Below are positions 1-8,912 of a stretch of 64,000 bases of DNA, in pieces (position 1 is the first letter of the stretch; each line of letters opens with the position of its first letter). The stretch spans positions 183,681 to 247,680 of the forward strand of contig CAWBPA010000023.1 in NCBI GenBank assembly GCA_963790545.1, read 5' to 3'. The stretch comes from DATBJG01 sp963790545 (GTDB lineage Bacteria; Acidobacteriota; Vicinamibacteria; Vicinamibacterales; JAMQPK01). A program made the position numbers and the translations under genes. Under the pieces are notes generated by a model. The model saw only the letters and a program-made list of their open reading frames with translations. It did not search any database and was not told the origin of the DNA.

Positions 1-93
1 CCTGACCCGTGTCGGGAATCACCGAAGGGCTGAATTCAGGAGGGATGGAGATGGCGGGCGTACCGACACTGGCGCCGAGTCCTCGGTGCGGCC

Positions 94-2257
94 TTGATCA
101 GCGGGGTTGCGGGATCGGTCATCCTGGCGCAGTCACAGCCTTCGTCGTGGACGCCGGTTCCGGCCGAGCGACTCAGCACCCCAGAAGCCGGCGACTGGAT
201 GAATTACCGGCGAACCTATGACGTGACGGCCTTCAGCCCTCTCCGTCAGATCAACAGAACGACCGTGCGCCAGCTTCGTCCTGTCTGGTCCTATTCCATG
301 CGAGACAACAGACGTTGGTTGCCCACGCCGCTGGTTGCCAATGGGCTCATGTACGTTCCCGAAGGGAGCGGTCGTGTGGTCGCGTTCGACGCGGTTTCCG
401 GCGACGTCGTCTGGATTCACGAACGGAAATATCCTGAAGATGTCTCGATGTCCGAAGCGTTCCCCCGTCATCGCGGTGTTTCCATTCTTGGCAACACGCT
501 GTATTGGGGAACTGCCGATTCTTATCTGGTCGCGCTGGACGCCCAAACCGGCAAGCTGCTGTGGGAAGTGCAGACAGGAGACTACCACCTCGGCGAAGGT
601 CACAATCACCCGCCGCTCATCGCGGAGGGAAAAGTATTTCTTGGTCATGCCGGCGGCGATCTTGGGGCCCGCGGCAAGTTCCGGGCGTTCGATGCACAGA
701 CTGGACGCCTGCTCTGGACGGTCTACACAGCCCCCGGGCCCGGCGATCCGGGTTACGAGACCTGGACGCACCGGGACGTTCCGCCGCTTGGGGGTGCTCC
801 GTGGAATACCGTCAGCTACGATCCAGAACTGCGGTTGGTGTATTTCTCCACGGGACAGCCGGCTCCGTGGTCGACGGCGGTGCGGGGCCCCGGCGATGCG
901 TTGTACACGAACAGCGTTGTGGCAGTCGACCCGCAAACCGGTACCATCCGTTGGCACTTCCAGTTGAACCCTGCGGACGACTGGGATCGAGCCGCGTACG
1001 AGAACATGCTGGTCGATCTCGTCATCGATGGCCGCACTCGGAAAGCGCTCATCCAGACCGGCAAGATCGGGTGGGGTGTTGTCCTCGACAGGCAGACGGG
1101 CGAGTTTCTGCATGCGTTCAAGACGGCGTACGACAACGTGATCACCGAATGGACACCCCAGGGGCGGCCCGTCATCAATCCGGGTTCGGTGCCCACACCA
1201 GCGGATGTCGATTCCGGCAAGGTCTTCGAGATTTGCCCGCATCTCCACGGGGCCAGAAACCTGCAGGCCCCAAGCTACAGTCCACTCACGCGGCTGTATT
1301 ACCTCGGCGTGAACAACAGCTGTATGGACGCCAAGGTAGTGTCCACGAAGTACGTGCCTGGTCGCAGCTATACCGGAGTGACCTACACGCCGAAGCGCGC
1401 TCCAGGCTACGACCACGTTGGAGAGTTCGTTGCGTTCGACCCTCTGACGGGCAGGCGCGCGTGGACGTACCGTCAGTCCGAGCGGCGCTGCGATGACCGC
1501 TTCGGCATTGGCGACCGCGGGCGGTCTCGTCTTTGGAGGCACTGCAGACCGCCAGTTCTTTGCGCTGAATTCCGATACGGGCGACCTCCTCTGGCAAATG
1601 CGCTTGAACGGCGACATCTCAGGAGCACCCATCACGTTCGCGATTGCCGGGAGACAGTACGTCGCGGTTGGCGCCGGGGGCCGAACCGGACCGACGACAT
1701 CGTTTGCCCCGCTGACGGGCACAGACATTCCGCAGGGTTCGGGTGTGATGTGGGTGTTTGCCGTGCCAACGGAGCAGGACAATCGGGTCAGTCTTCGGAC
1801 GTCTCCCCGCCCCGTGATCATGTCGACGTCCGGTGTCCCGGCACCAGCGTCCGACTCGAACGCTCGCAATGCAGCCGGGGCAGCCGGGAGCGGCGCGGCC
1901 CGAGCGGGGGAACCACTCGCGCCTGCTGGACCGTCTGTGTCCAACGGTGTGTTCTCGAGCGCTCAGGCCATTCGCGGCGAACAGCGGTTCAACCAGGCCT
2001 GCGTGAGCTGTCACAAAATTGAAGAGCAAACCGGCGCGACGTTCAGAGGCAAATGGGGAGCCGGGACGCTCGGTGATGTGTTCACCCTGATGTCGACCAC
2101 CATGCCGCAGGGCAATCCAAGCAGCCTGACAGCCGAGGAGTACGCCAGTATTCTGGCGTTCTACCTCAGGCAGAGCGGGTATCCAGCCGGAGGGGCGGAC
2201 TTGCCGGCTGATCCAGCGGCGCTCTCGAGCGTGCGTGTTGACGCCTTGGCGAGATAG
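94..2257 (+). CDS. PQQ-dependent (quinoprotein) dehydrogenase with C-terminal cytochrome c domain, frameshifted
   Basis: This is a periplasmic quinoprotein dehydrogenase that oxidises an alcohol or similar substrate with PQQ and passes electrons to its own heme. Beta-propeller repeats of the form 'AFDAxTGxxxW' recur through the first ~460 residues. A C-terminal cytochrome c follows, with heme motif CVSCH at about 2000-2014. The frame changes at about 1481-1490: 'WTYRQSER' continues as 'AAMTASALATAGGLVFGGTA' only after dropping one base, so two reading frames make one protein. The start is uncertain. The in-frame TTG at 94 lies inside a hydrophobic signal-like stretch, while a strong AGGAGG at 38-43 precedes an ATG at 51. 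Removing one G near 57 would join that ATG to the signal peptide. An ORF ending in TGA at 31-33 may be the tail of an upstream gene. The family assignment is firm; the substrate is unknown. Confidence 0.85.
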
Positions 2258-2276
2258 CTCCTGAAATCCAGGTCTC

Positions 2277-2348
2277 ACCACAGAGGACACAGAGCACACA
2301 GAGAAATTCAGGCCAAAACCGCTCTGTGACCTCTGTGAACTCCGTGGT
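2277..2348. repeat. Inverted repeat of the ACCACAGAGG type
   Basis: The left arm begins ACCACAGAGGACACAGAG and the right arm is its imperfect reverse complement ending in CTCCGTGGT, separated by about 17 bases. The pair can fold into a long hairpin just downstream of the PQQ dehydrogenase. A related degenerate element lies at 48750-48830, so this is a dispersed family. It may also act as a transcription end; there is no T tract. Confidence 0.6.
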
Positions 2349-2381
2349 AAAGATTTCTCTTCTCGTATCCTGCTAGCTGTC

Positions 2382-2885
2382 GTGACGCCTGTTACCGCAA
2401 TCCGCAGCACGATGATCGTGGCGACCATCGCCTGGGCAACGGGCGAGGTGTTGATGCGCCGCTCGGCGAGCCACGATCGACTGGCGCGGACGATCTGGAC
2501 CATCGGCCTTGCGCTGGCCCTGCTCCACGTCGTCGTGGCCTTCCAGTTCGTCTACGGTTGGAACCACGAAACGGCTATTGCCGCAACCGTACAGCAGACA
2601 GCCGACCGCTTTGGACGGGGTTGGCGAGGCGGGATTTACGTCAACTACGTCTTTCTGCTGATCTGGTGCGCCGACGTGTGCTGGTGGTGGATCGCGGCAG
2701 CGTCGCACGCCTCGCGGACGCTCAGGATTGAAGTCGCACGCGTTGTCCTGTTTCTGTTCATGTTCGTCAACGGCGCCGTGGTTTTCGCAACGGGCGTTGG
2801 TCGTCTCGTGGGGGTTTTGGCCGTGACGGTGGTGCTCGTGGGATGGCTTGCCCGAGGTCGCGGAGTCGTCGCGCGAACGACGTAA
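2382..2885 (+). CDS. Small multi-pass membrane protein, function unknown
   Basis: This 167-residue protein has four to five hydrophobic segments: about residues 10-22, 38-60, 85-105, 115-135 and 137-155. Tryptophan-rich stretches such as 'WCADVCWWW' lie at the membrane boundary. I do not recognise the family. The start is taken at GTG 2382, immediately after the hairpin repeat; an ATG at 2412 is an alternative that would shorten the first segment. The hydrolase gene follows after only 19 bases, so the two may be co-transcribed. It is intact, without frameshifts. Confidence 0.65.
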   Translation: MTPVTAIRSTMIVATIAWATGEVLMRRSASHDRLARTIWTIGLALALLHVVVAFQFVYGWNHETAIAATVQQTADRFGRGWRGGIYVNYVFLLIWCADVCWWWIAAASHASRTLRIEVARVVLFLFMFVNGAVVFATGVGRLVGVLAVTVVLVGWLARGRGVVARTT

Positions 2886-2904
2886 ATCGATCGACCATTG
2901 AGTT

Positions 2905-3894
2905 GTGGGTATCCTGGTCCTCCTCGTTTCGCTGGTTGCTGCGGGTCTCCTATACCAACAGTTCGGCATCCATCGTGATCGCCGGGAGCTGACGCCGCCC
3001 GGGCTGCTTGTTGACGTTGGTGGCCACCGGCTCCATACCGTGTGCGCGGGAAACGGCAATCCCGCCGTTCTACTCGAATCTGGTATTGCCGCCTCTTCGC
3101 TGAGTTGGACGGTTGTGCTCCCGGCAGTCGCGAAATTCACCCGCGTCTGTGCGTACGATCGCGCCGGACTTGGCTGGAGCGACGCACCTTCCTGCCCAAG
3201 AAGCTTCGAGCGCATCCTTGATGAATTAGATACGATCCTCGAACGGCTAGGAATCGGGAAAGCGTGCGTCCTCGTCGGCCACTCCTTTGGCAGTCTCGTT
3301 GTTCGCGCGTACGCCGCGCGTCATCCGGGACGAATTGCCGGCCTCGTGTTGATCGACCCGCCAACTGAATGGCTGACGATGACCCCGGAGCGTACTCGGA
3401 TGCTTTGGGGCGGAAGGTCGTTATCGAAGCTGGGAGCCGTGCTGACGCATCTTGGAGTTGTCCGCGTCTGTCTGGGGTTCCTGACCGGCGGTGCACCAGG
3501 CGTGCCCAGACGGTTTGTGAAAATCTTCGGTCCCACGGCAGCGAGAACACTCGAACGGCTGGTTGGAGAAGTGCGGAAGCTTCCACCGGAGGTTCATCCG
3601 GTTGTTCAGGCGATCTGGTGCCAGCCGAAGTGTTTTCACGCGATGGCCGATCACCTGCGGACTCTCGAGCGAGATGGCTTTTCGATTGGCGCCGAGATTC
3701 CGCCTCCCGATCTTCCGGTGGTCGTTATTTCCAGCGGCGACCAGCCGCTGGAACAGGTGACTGCCCAGCGCACCCTGGCAGCCAGTTCGGCCCGTGGCCG
3801 TCACGTCATCGCGACGCGAAGCAGCCACTGGGTGCAGTTCGACGAGCCGGAACTGGTTGTCGGTGCCATTCGAGAGTTGGTGGAAAAGACCTGA
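2905..3894 (+). CDS. Alpha/beta-fold hydrolase, membrane-anchored or secreted
   Basis: This 329-residue protein begins with a hydrophobic signal/anchor segment (residues 2-18). The alpha/beta hydrolase core then starts at 'VDVGGHRLHTVCAG' near residue 37. The oxyanion region 'LLESGIAASS' is present. The nucleophile elbow is GHSFGS, with Ser at about residue 127. The acid lies near 'VISSGDQPLEQ', and the catalytic His is in 'TRSSHWVQFDEP' near the C-terminus. The full triad and normal length argue for an active esterase- or haloperoxidase-like enzyme. The substrate cannot be told from sequence. The start is GTG 2905; no strong ribosome site is seen. It follows the membrane protein closely and ends four bases before a long inverted repeat. 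Confidence 0.85.
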   Translation: MGILVLLVSLVAAGLLYQQFGIHRDRRELTPPGLLVDVGGHRLHTVCAGNGNPAVLLESGIAASSLSWTVVLPAVAKFTRVCAYDRAGLGWSDAPSCPRSFERILDELDTILERLGIGKACVLVGHSFGSLVVRAYAARHPGRIAGLVLIDPPTEWLTMTPERTRMLWGGRSLSKLGAVLTHLGVVRVCLGFLTGGAPGVPRRFVKIFGPTAARTLERLVGEVRKLPPEVHPVVQAIWCQPKCFHAMADHLRTLERDGFSIGAEIPPPDLPVVVISSGDQPLEQVTAQRTLAASSARGRHVIATRSSHWVQFDEPELVVGAIRELVEKT

Positions 3895-3897
3895 CGG

Positions 3898-4178
3898 GGT
3901 GCCGGGTGCTTGGTGCCTGGTGCTTGGTGCTGTGCAGAGTGCAGGGTGCTGAGTGCTGTGCCGGGTGCTGGGTGCTGTGCCGGGTGCTGGGTGCTGTGCC
4001 GGGTGCTGAGTGCGGGCTCGGGTGCTGGTGCCGCGGGTTCGGGTTGCCAGCCATCCGGCAAACAGAACGAAGCGCCCTGCTCAGCACCAGGCACCCAGCA
4101 CCCTGCACAGCACCCAGGCACCCGGCACTCAGCACCCTGCACAGCACCAAGCACCAGGCACCAAGCACCCGGCACCAT
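3898..4178. repeat. Long low-complexity inverted repeat (GGTGCTGGGTGC type)
   Basis: The left half (3898 to about 4035) is built from short units like GGTGCTGGGTGCTGTGCC. The right half (about 4080-4178) is built from their complements, such as GCACCAGGCACCCAGCACC. About 45 bases of normal sequence lie in the loop. The whole segment could fold into a very long imperfect hairpin. It fills the gap between two convergent genes, ending 4 and 10 bases from their stops, so it may serve as a two-way terminator or be a mobile palindrome. ORFs across it are low-complexity artefacts. Confidence 0.8.
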
Positions 4179-4188
4179 GTAGTTGCTT

Positions 4189-5131
4189 CTACCTTCCCAA
4201 CATTTCCGCTTCACCGCTCAGGCGACGGAGCGTGACCTGCGTTTGACGCTCCTGCCCCTGCACGATGGTGGGAGGGAATTTGAGATGGATTTCGTCTCCG
4301 ACAAATTCATACGAACGTCGGAGCAGGTTGCCGCCGCCGGGGTTGATTGTGAGGAGCTGATGATGAATCACCTCCCCGGGATGAACGTTCAGCACGGCGG
4401 TGTAGCCCACATATCCTGCGATGCTCGCGCGCGCCTCTTCTGGTGTCGGGGTCGGTCCCGCAAGGCGTTTGCGATTGGCCGGCACAAAGTGGACGCCAAT
4501 GAGACCTGCCGGCGAGTACACAATGATGCTGGGATCTCGTTTGCCTTCGGTGATCGTTGCGCCCGTGGCTGTGGCCACACTCTTTTCACCCATCCATTGC
4601 CAGAATCCAATGACCTTCCGGTAGGTTGGCGAGAGGTTTTCGATCGGCGGTATGCGCTGCCACGTCGACCGTGTGGGTCCTGGCGCGTCCAAGTCGCCCG
4701 CGCGTGACGTGATGACGAGACGATCGCCTTTGAGCTCGTAGTCTCGCACGAGCTCCTGACCCATCAGATTGGGGTTGACCGCACCTCGGGGGCGGTATTC
4801 GAATCCGGCCGGCTTTCTCGTCGGCGCGAAAGGTTCCCCAGAATCCAGCGAAGGTCGTGAAGGCTCCAAGCGCCTCTTCCGGCGTGGGTGGGTTTTTGGC
4901 ATAAGGCAGTCGTGGGCCGCGTGTGACGACCTCGACCACGTGGCCGGCCGAGTCGAAAATGAGCAGACCCCGCGGGTTCGGGACAGGCGCGCCTTCATCG
5001 ACCCGTTCGGCATTCAGGATGGTCCAGCTTCCAACGAGTCCGGGCACCGTGGTTGGCGATTGCGCACGAGTGGACGGAGATACACAGAAACAGCTGGCGA
5101 CAAGAGCCACGCTCAGCCATCGCTTCACCAT
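4189..5131 (-). CDS. Secreted protein with two lipocalin-like domains, frameshifted
   Basis: Translation starts at ATG 5131 with AAGGAG nine bases upstream. It opens with a signal peptide ending near 'PSTRAQSPTT'. Two similar lipocalin-like halves follow. The first begins 'GSWTILNAERVDEG' and includes 'PRGLLIFDSAGHVVEVVTR'. The second begins near 'NLSPTYRKVIGFWQWMGEKS' and includes 'IIVYSPAGLIGVHFVP'. Both carry the shared 'PTPEEA' spacer. The frame changes at about 4795-4815, where 'TFRADEKAGR' must continue as 'EYRPRGAVNPNL'. Ligand and role are unknown; such proteins are common in Acidobacteriota, often as periplasmic solute binders by inference. The gene faces a divergent small gene at 5195. 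Confidence 0.75.
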
Positions 5132-5194
5132 GGCCCGACTCCTTCCGAGAGCGCTTGCATGATCCTCGTTGGGATTATCCGCTAAGCTGGCCAT

Positions 5195-5470
5195 ATGGAC
5201 GAAGATCTTGCTGCTCTCGATCGAGAGGCGCTCGTCATCGAGGTGAAGCGGCTGCGCGCCGGGATCCGCGAGCACCGCGACAGCTCCGGGCATCAGCTGT
5301 GTTGGCACCATCCAAACCTCTGGGGGCTGCTGCCCGAGAAGAGCGATCCCGTGCCAAGCGTTCCGGCGTGGCCGCAATTCCTGAGGGGGTGCCTCCAATA
5401 CCGGGAATCACTGGACAGGCAACTGCCGGATGCACCGCGGACGGAAAACGAGTTCGAGCGGGAACGGTGA
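5195..5470 (+). CDS. Small conserved hypothetical protein
   Basis: This 91-residue soluble protein has a helical, charged N-terminus ('MDEDLAALDREALVIEVKRL'), then 'HRDSSGHQLCWHHPNLWGLLP', rich in Cys, His and Trp, and ends 'LRGCLQYRESLDRQLPDAPR'. I recognise this as a widespread small hypothetical family with invariant 'HRDSSGH.LCWHHP' and 'WPQFLRGC' blocks; no function is known to me. The Cys and His residues could bind a metal. The start is ATG 5195, divergent from the lipocalin-like gene 63 bases away. It ends three bases before the stop of the convergent TonB receptor. Confidence 0.75.
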   Translation: MDEDLAALDREALVIEVKRLRAGIREHRDSSGHQLCWHHPNLWGLLPEKSDPVPSVPAWPQFLRGCLQYRESLDRQLPDAPRTENEFERER

Positions 5471-5473
5471 CGA

Positions 5474-8400
5474 TCAGAACGCCAGGCGGGCGCCGAACTG
5501 CATTTCCCGCGGGTTCTTCGCGCTGAAGATGCGGCCGAAGTTGGGGGTTCCGAAGATTCGGCTCGGGAGATCAAAGTTCGAGCGATTGAACAGGTTGAAG
5601 ACTTCCCAACGGAACTCCAACTCCGTGGCAGGGCCCAGCGCCCATGTTTTCGCCAATGCGAAATCAACGTTCGCGAAGCCCGGGCCGACGACACTGTTGC
5701 GGGGCGCAGTCCCGAACGTAAACGGGGCCGGCAGGGCAAAAGCGGCGGTGTCGAACCAGCGCTCAGGCGTTCTTTCCCCGCCCGAAAGGTTCGGGTTGCG
5801 GAGCTGATCCGGCCGCTGAGCAGGGCCGGCGCCGATATTTGCCTGATCGACTCCGAGGTTGACCGTGAAAGGGGCTCCCGATTGTGCGGTGAGGACCGCG
5901 TTCGCCCGCCATCCAGCCAACAGTGCCTGCGTCAGGCCGCTCGACGAACCAAAAAACGGCAACTGGTAGATCCCGCTGGCCACGAACAGGTGCCGGTGAT
6001 CGAAGCTCGAGTACGCCCACTCACCCGTATCACTGAAGATGTTCCGCACGTTCTGCGGGACGTTCGCTTCCGACTCGGTTGGCCCCGGGCTCGATGCATC
6101 GTCTTTCGAGGTCGAGAGGGTATAGCTGACATTGAACGCATAGCTGTCGCGGAGCCGTCGTTCGGCCTTGAGGGTGACGCCGTGGTAAATCGACCTGCCG
6201 TCGAACCGGATCGCATTGATGCGACTCAATTGGGGGATCGGCCGTCGTGGTTGAATTTCCCCGGGGCCCGGCTCCGGCACATTGTGAACGGTCGCGTTGT
6301 CGGCTCCGAGCGTCCAGGTGCCGAGGTAGGACACCTCAACGGCAGTTGCCGGGGACAACTCGTGCTGCAGGCCGCCGCTCCACGACTGGCTGTACTCGAC
6401 GTTGTACTGGAAATCCATCGTGCTGGCGCCAATCGTTCCGGTGGCACTGCTCGTCAGCATGTCCGCAGTCCGAAGCGTGGGCACTCTCACATCGACGGGC
6501 ACATCGATCTGCTTGGTAAAAAAGAACGGTAGATTGCGTGCGAATGCGGTCTGAACGCTGTATGCCCACTGGTTCAGGAAGATGCCGTACCCGCCCCGAA
6601 CGACCGTGCGCGAATCGTTCAAGCTGAGCGCGAATCCGAGCCGCGGCGCCAGGCGGACAGCACTGGGATCCAGCAGCCCGCGTCCCCATCCAGCTTCTTC
6701 GGACGTGACAGAAGGGATCGGGATCAGCGGCAACAACGGCAGCGCGTCCGGGTGAATCTCCCCGTTCTCGTTGCTTGCAATCACGAACCGGCCACCGGGC
6801 GTTGCCAGATCGATGGACGATAACCGATTGTCGACGTCGTGCATGTGCTGGTTGTACTCGTACCGCAAGCCAAGATTGAACGTCAGGTTGTTACGCCACT
6901 GCCAGTCGTCCTGCGCGTAAAGGTGCAGCCAGTTCGTGCGTCCATCCTCGTCGCCGCGTCCGATCCCAGAGACCGCGGACGTCGGGTAACCGAGCAGAAA
7001 ATCAGCAAGCGGATTGCCTGTGAACTGCCCGGTGTACGTGAATGCTCCGCGCGCGTTGTCTGGCTGTTCGGGTCGAAGCTGCAGGTGAAAGTAATAGGCA
7101 CCAAACTTGACACGATGACGGCCGCGATCCAGCGTGACATTGTCGTACAACTCGAAATGCCGGTTGTTGCGAAAGATGAACGACGTGGGATCGCCCATCG
7201 TGCTGTACAACCCGCGCGTCGAAATCTGGGGATACCCCACGTCACGCGGATCGCGCGTGACGCCCTGCAGACCAACCTGGCCGGCAAAGTCCACGCCACG
7301 ATTCATGCTCACCTGGCCCCCTCCAACGCTCATCCACCCGAACCGCAATTCGTTCAACAGCGACCCTCCGAAAACGCGGAGATAGCTGGCCGCGAGATTG
7401 CGCGTTCGCGTATTGAGATTGCGTCCGAAACCCGGCACGAGCGTCTCCTGGAGCACGCTGGTTCCGAACGGCTGAGTTTCTTCGGCGTCGAAGGTGCTGA
7501 ACCGGGCGAACAGGGTGTCGTCGCTCGTCAGCCGATGATCGAGTCTGATGCTGAACTGGTGGTTGTGACGGTCCTGTTCTTCGACCGACGTCAAGTTCTG
7601 CAGGGCCGCGTCCGTTGTAGGCGGGGCAATACGCTCCAGAAACGACGTGGCGATCGGATCGATACGGTGAGCCGGAATCTGATTGTTCGTAAAGGGCTGG
7701 CACGCGCCGGTCGATTCGCTGGTGAGCGGATCGCAGACCGGGGCGAAGCCCGACAGATCTCCGCGGCGAGCGGCCAGAGTGGGCACAGAGAACGTCTTTG
7801 TCAGCGACCGGCGCATGCGAAGACCTTCATAGCTCGCGAAGAAGAACGTGCGATTCTGCACGAGGCGTCCACCGAGCGCGCCACCAAATTGATTCTGACT
7901 GAGCGGTGGAAGAGGGTCGCTCACAGGATGGAAATAGTTAGGGGAATCGAACGCTTCGTTGCGAAAGAATTCGAACAGGCTTCCGTGGAACTCGTTGGCG
8001 CCGGATCTGGTGGCGACGTTGATGAGCGCCGATGCCTTGCCGCCGAACTCGGCCGGGTACATCGATTTCTGAATCTTGAATTCTTCGATCGAATCCACAG
8101 ACGGGTTGATCACCAGATTGTTGAAGAGCTCGTCGGTCACCTTGGTGCCGTCGAGGAGGTAGATGTTGTGGCCGGAGCGTTGCCCGCCCACATTCGGCAG
8201 CGGGCCTGCCTGCTGAAGCGCCTCGCCGCGAGTACCGCCGGGAGGAACCACCACCGCGTCGCTCAGTTGTGCCAGCGCAAGAAAATTGCGGCCGTTGAGA
8301 GGGATCTGCACGACCTCGCGGTTCTCAATGACATCGCTGATCTCGGCTGTGTGGGTCTGGACGAGTGGCGTGCGGCTCTCGACCGTGACTCGCTCGGTGA

Positions 8401-8782
8401 GACCTTCGAGGCCCAGCGTCAACTCCAGATTCAGCGTGCGGCCGATCTCGAGGATGATTTTCCGGGTTTGCAGCGCAAAGCCCGGCAGCACCGTCGTGAT
8501 TTCCCATTCGCCAATTTGCAGCGCCGGGAAGAAGAATCGCCCTTCGGTGTCTGTGATTCGTTCGACCAGCAGGCCGCTCGCGGGATGCCTGACGCTCACC
8601 GTCGCGCCAGGCAGAACGCCCCCTGAGTTGTCTCTGACGATGCCCCTGATTTCGCCGGTGTTGAACTGGGCGAATGCCGGGGTCGATGCGAGGACCACGA
8701 ACAACAACAACCACGCGAGCAGGGGAGTGCCGCGCGCCCGGCAGGCCCATGGGACGGACGCGTAGGGACGGTGTGGTGTCAT
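5474..8782 (-). CDS. TonB-dependent receptor, Oar-like, with carboxypeptidase-regulatory N-terminal domain
   Basis: This outer-membrane receptor of 1102 residues is intact. A signal peptide ends near 'LASTPAFAQFNTGEI' (about residues 22-38). A carboxypeptidase-regulatory-like beta-sandwich follows (about 40-125, 'GEIRGIVRDNSGGVLPGATV'). Next comes a plug domain with 'VVQIPLNGRNFLALAQLSD' and 'GGQRSGHNIYLLDGTKVTD'. The remainder is a 22-strand-type barrel with many aromatic strands, closing with 'GAPRNSVVGPGFANVDFALAKTW' and a final 'QFGARLAF', a typical terminal beta-signal ending in Phe. This Oar/CarbopepD_reg type is heavily expanded in Acidobacteriota and takes up large or complex substrates; the substrate here is unknown. 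GAGGGG lies four bases before ATG 8782. Confidence 0.92.
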   Translation of the reverse strand: MTPHRPYASVPWACRARGTPLLAWLLLFVVLASTPAFAQFNTGEIRGIVRDNSGGVLPGATVSVRHPASGLLVERITDTEGRFFFPALQIGEWEITTVLPGFALQTRKIILEIGRTLNLELTLGLEGLTERVTVESRTPLVQTHTAEISDVIENREVVQIPLNGRNFLALAQLSDAVVVPPGGTRGEALQQAGPLPNVGGQRSGHNIYLLDGTKVTDELFNNLVINPSVDSIEEFKIQKSMYPAEFGGKASALINVATRSGANEFHGSLFEFFRNEAFDSPNYFHPVSDPLPPLSQNQFGGALGGRLVQNRTFFFASYEGLRMRRSLTKTFSVPTLAARRGDLSGFAPVCDPLTSESTGACQPFTNNQIPAHRIDPIATSFLERIAPPTTDAALQNLTSVEEQDRHNHQFSIRLDHRLTSDDTLFARFSTFDAEETQPFGTSVLQETLVPGFGRNLNTRTRNLAASYLRVFGGSLLNELRFGWMSVGGGQVSMNRGVDFAGQVGLQGVTRDPRDVGYPQISTRGLYSTMGDPTSFIFRNNRHFELYDNVTLDRGRHRVKFGAYYFHLQLRPEQPDNARGAFTYTGQFTGNPLADFLLGYPTSAVSGIGRGDEDGRTNWLHLYAQDDWQWRNNLTFNLGLRYEYNQHMHDVDNRLSSIDLATPGGRFVIASNENGEIHPDALPLLPLIPIPSVTSEEAGWGRGLLDPSAVRLAPRLGFALSLNDSRTVVRGGYGIFLNQWAYSVQTAFARNLPFFFTKQIDVPVDVRVPTLRTADMLTSSATGTIGASTMDFQYNVEYSQSWSGGLQHELSPATAVEVSYLGTWTLGADNATVHNVPEPGPGEIQPRRPIPQLSRINAIRFDGRSIYHGVTLKAERRLRDSYAFNVSYTLSTSKDDASSPGPTESEANVPQNVRNIFSDTGEWAYSSFDHRHLFVASGIYQLPFFGSSSGLTQALLAGWRANAVLTAQSGAPFTVNLGVDQANIGAGPAQRPDQLRNPNLSGGERTPERWFDTAAFALPAPFTFGTAPRNSVVGPGFANVDFALAKTWALGPATELEFRWEVFNLFNRSNFDLPSRIFGTPNFGRIFSAKNPREMQFGARLAF

Positions 8783-8857
8783 CCGTCCCCTCAGTCTAGC
8801 AGCGAAGCCAGCGGATAGATTTCAGGTCAGGCCAGAAAACCTGCTGCTCGGCGAGCT

Positions 8858-8888
8858 CAGACTTCAGACTTCGAACTTCAGACTTCGG
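8858..8888. repeat. Short direct repeats of CAGACTTC
   Basis: The octamer CAGACTTC occurs three times (with one GAACTTC variant) in the 130-base gap between the receptor start and the end of the next gene. It is simple tandem sequence of unknown role; nothing else is seen in this gap. Confidence 0.4.
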
Positions 8889-8912
8889 GTGGCTGGCTTT
8901 TTCAGCAACCTG

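Noticed and set aside
133..1944. 603-residue minus-strand ORF opposite the PQQ dehydrogenase
   Set aside because: It is low-complexity and Arg/Pro-rich, with no recognisable motif; the plus strand carries the propeller repeats and heme site.
3801..4246. Overlapping ORFs across the GGTGCTGGGTGC palindrome
   Set aside because: The translations are low-complexity strings of Cys, Ala, His and Pro on both strands, an artefact of the repeat.
6839..8626. 595-residue plus-strand ORF opposite the TonB receptor
   Set aside because: It is a GC-driven shadow: Arg/Glu-rich without domains or a signal, while the opposite strand has a complete receptor with clear motifs.
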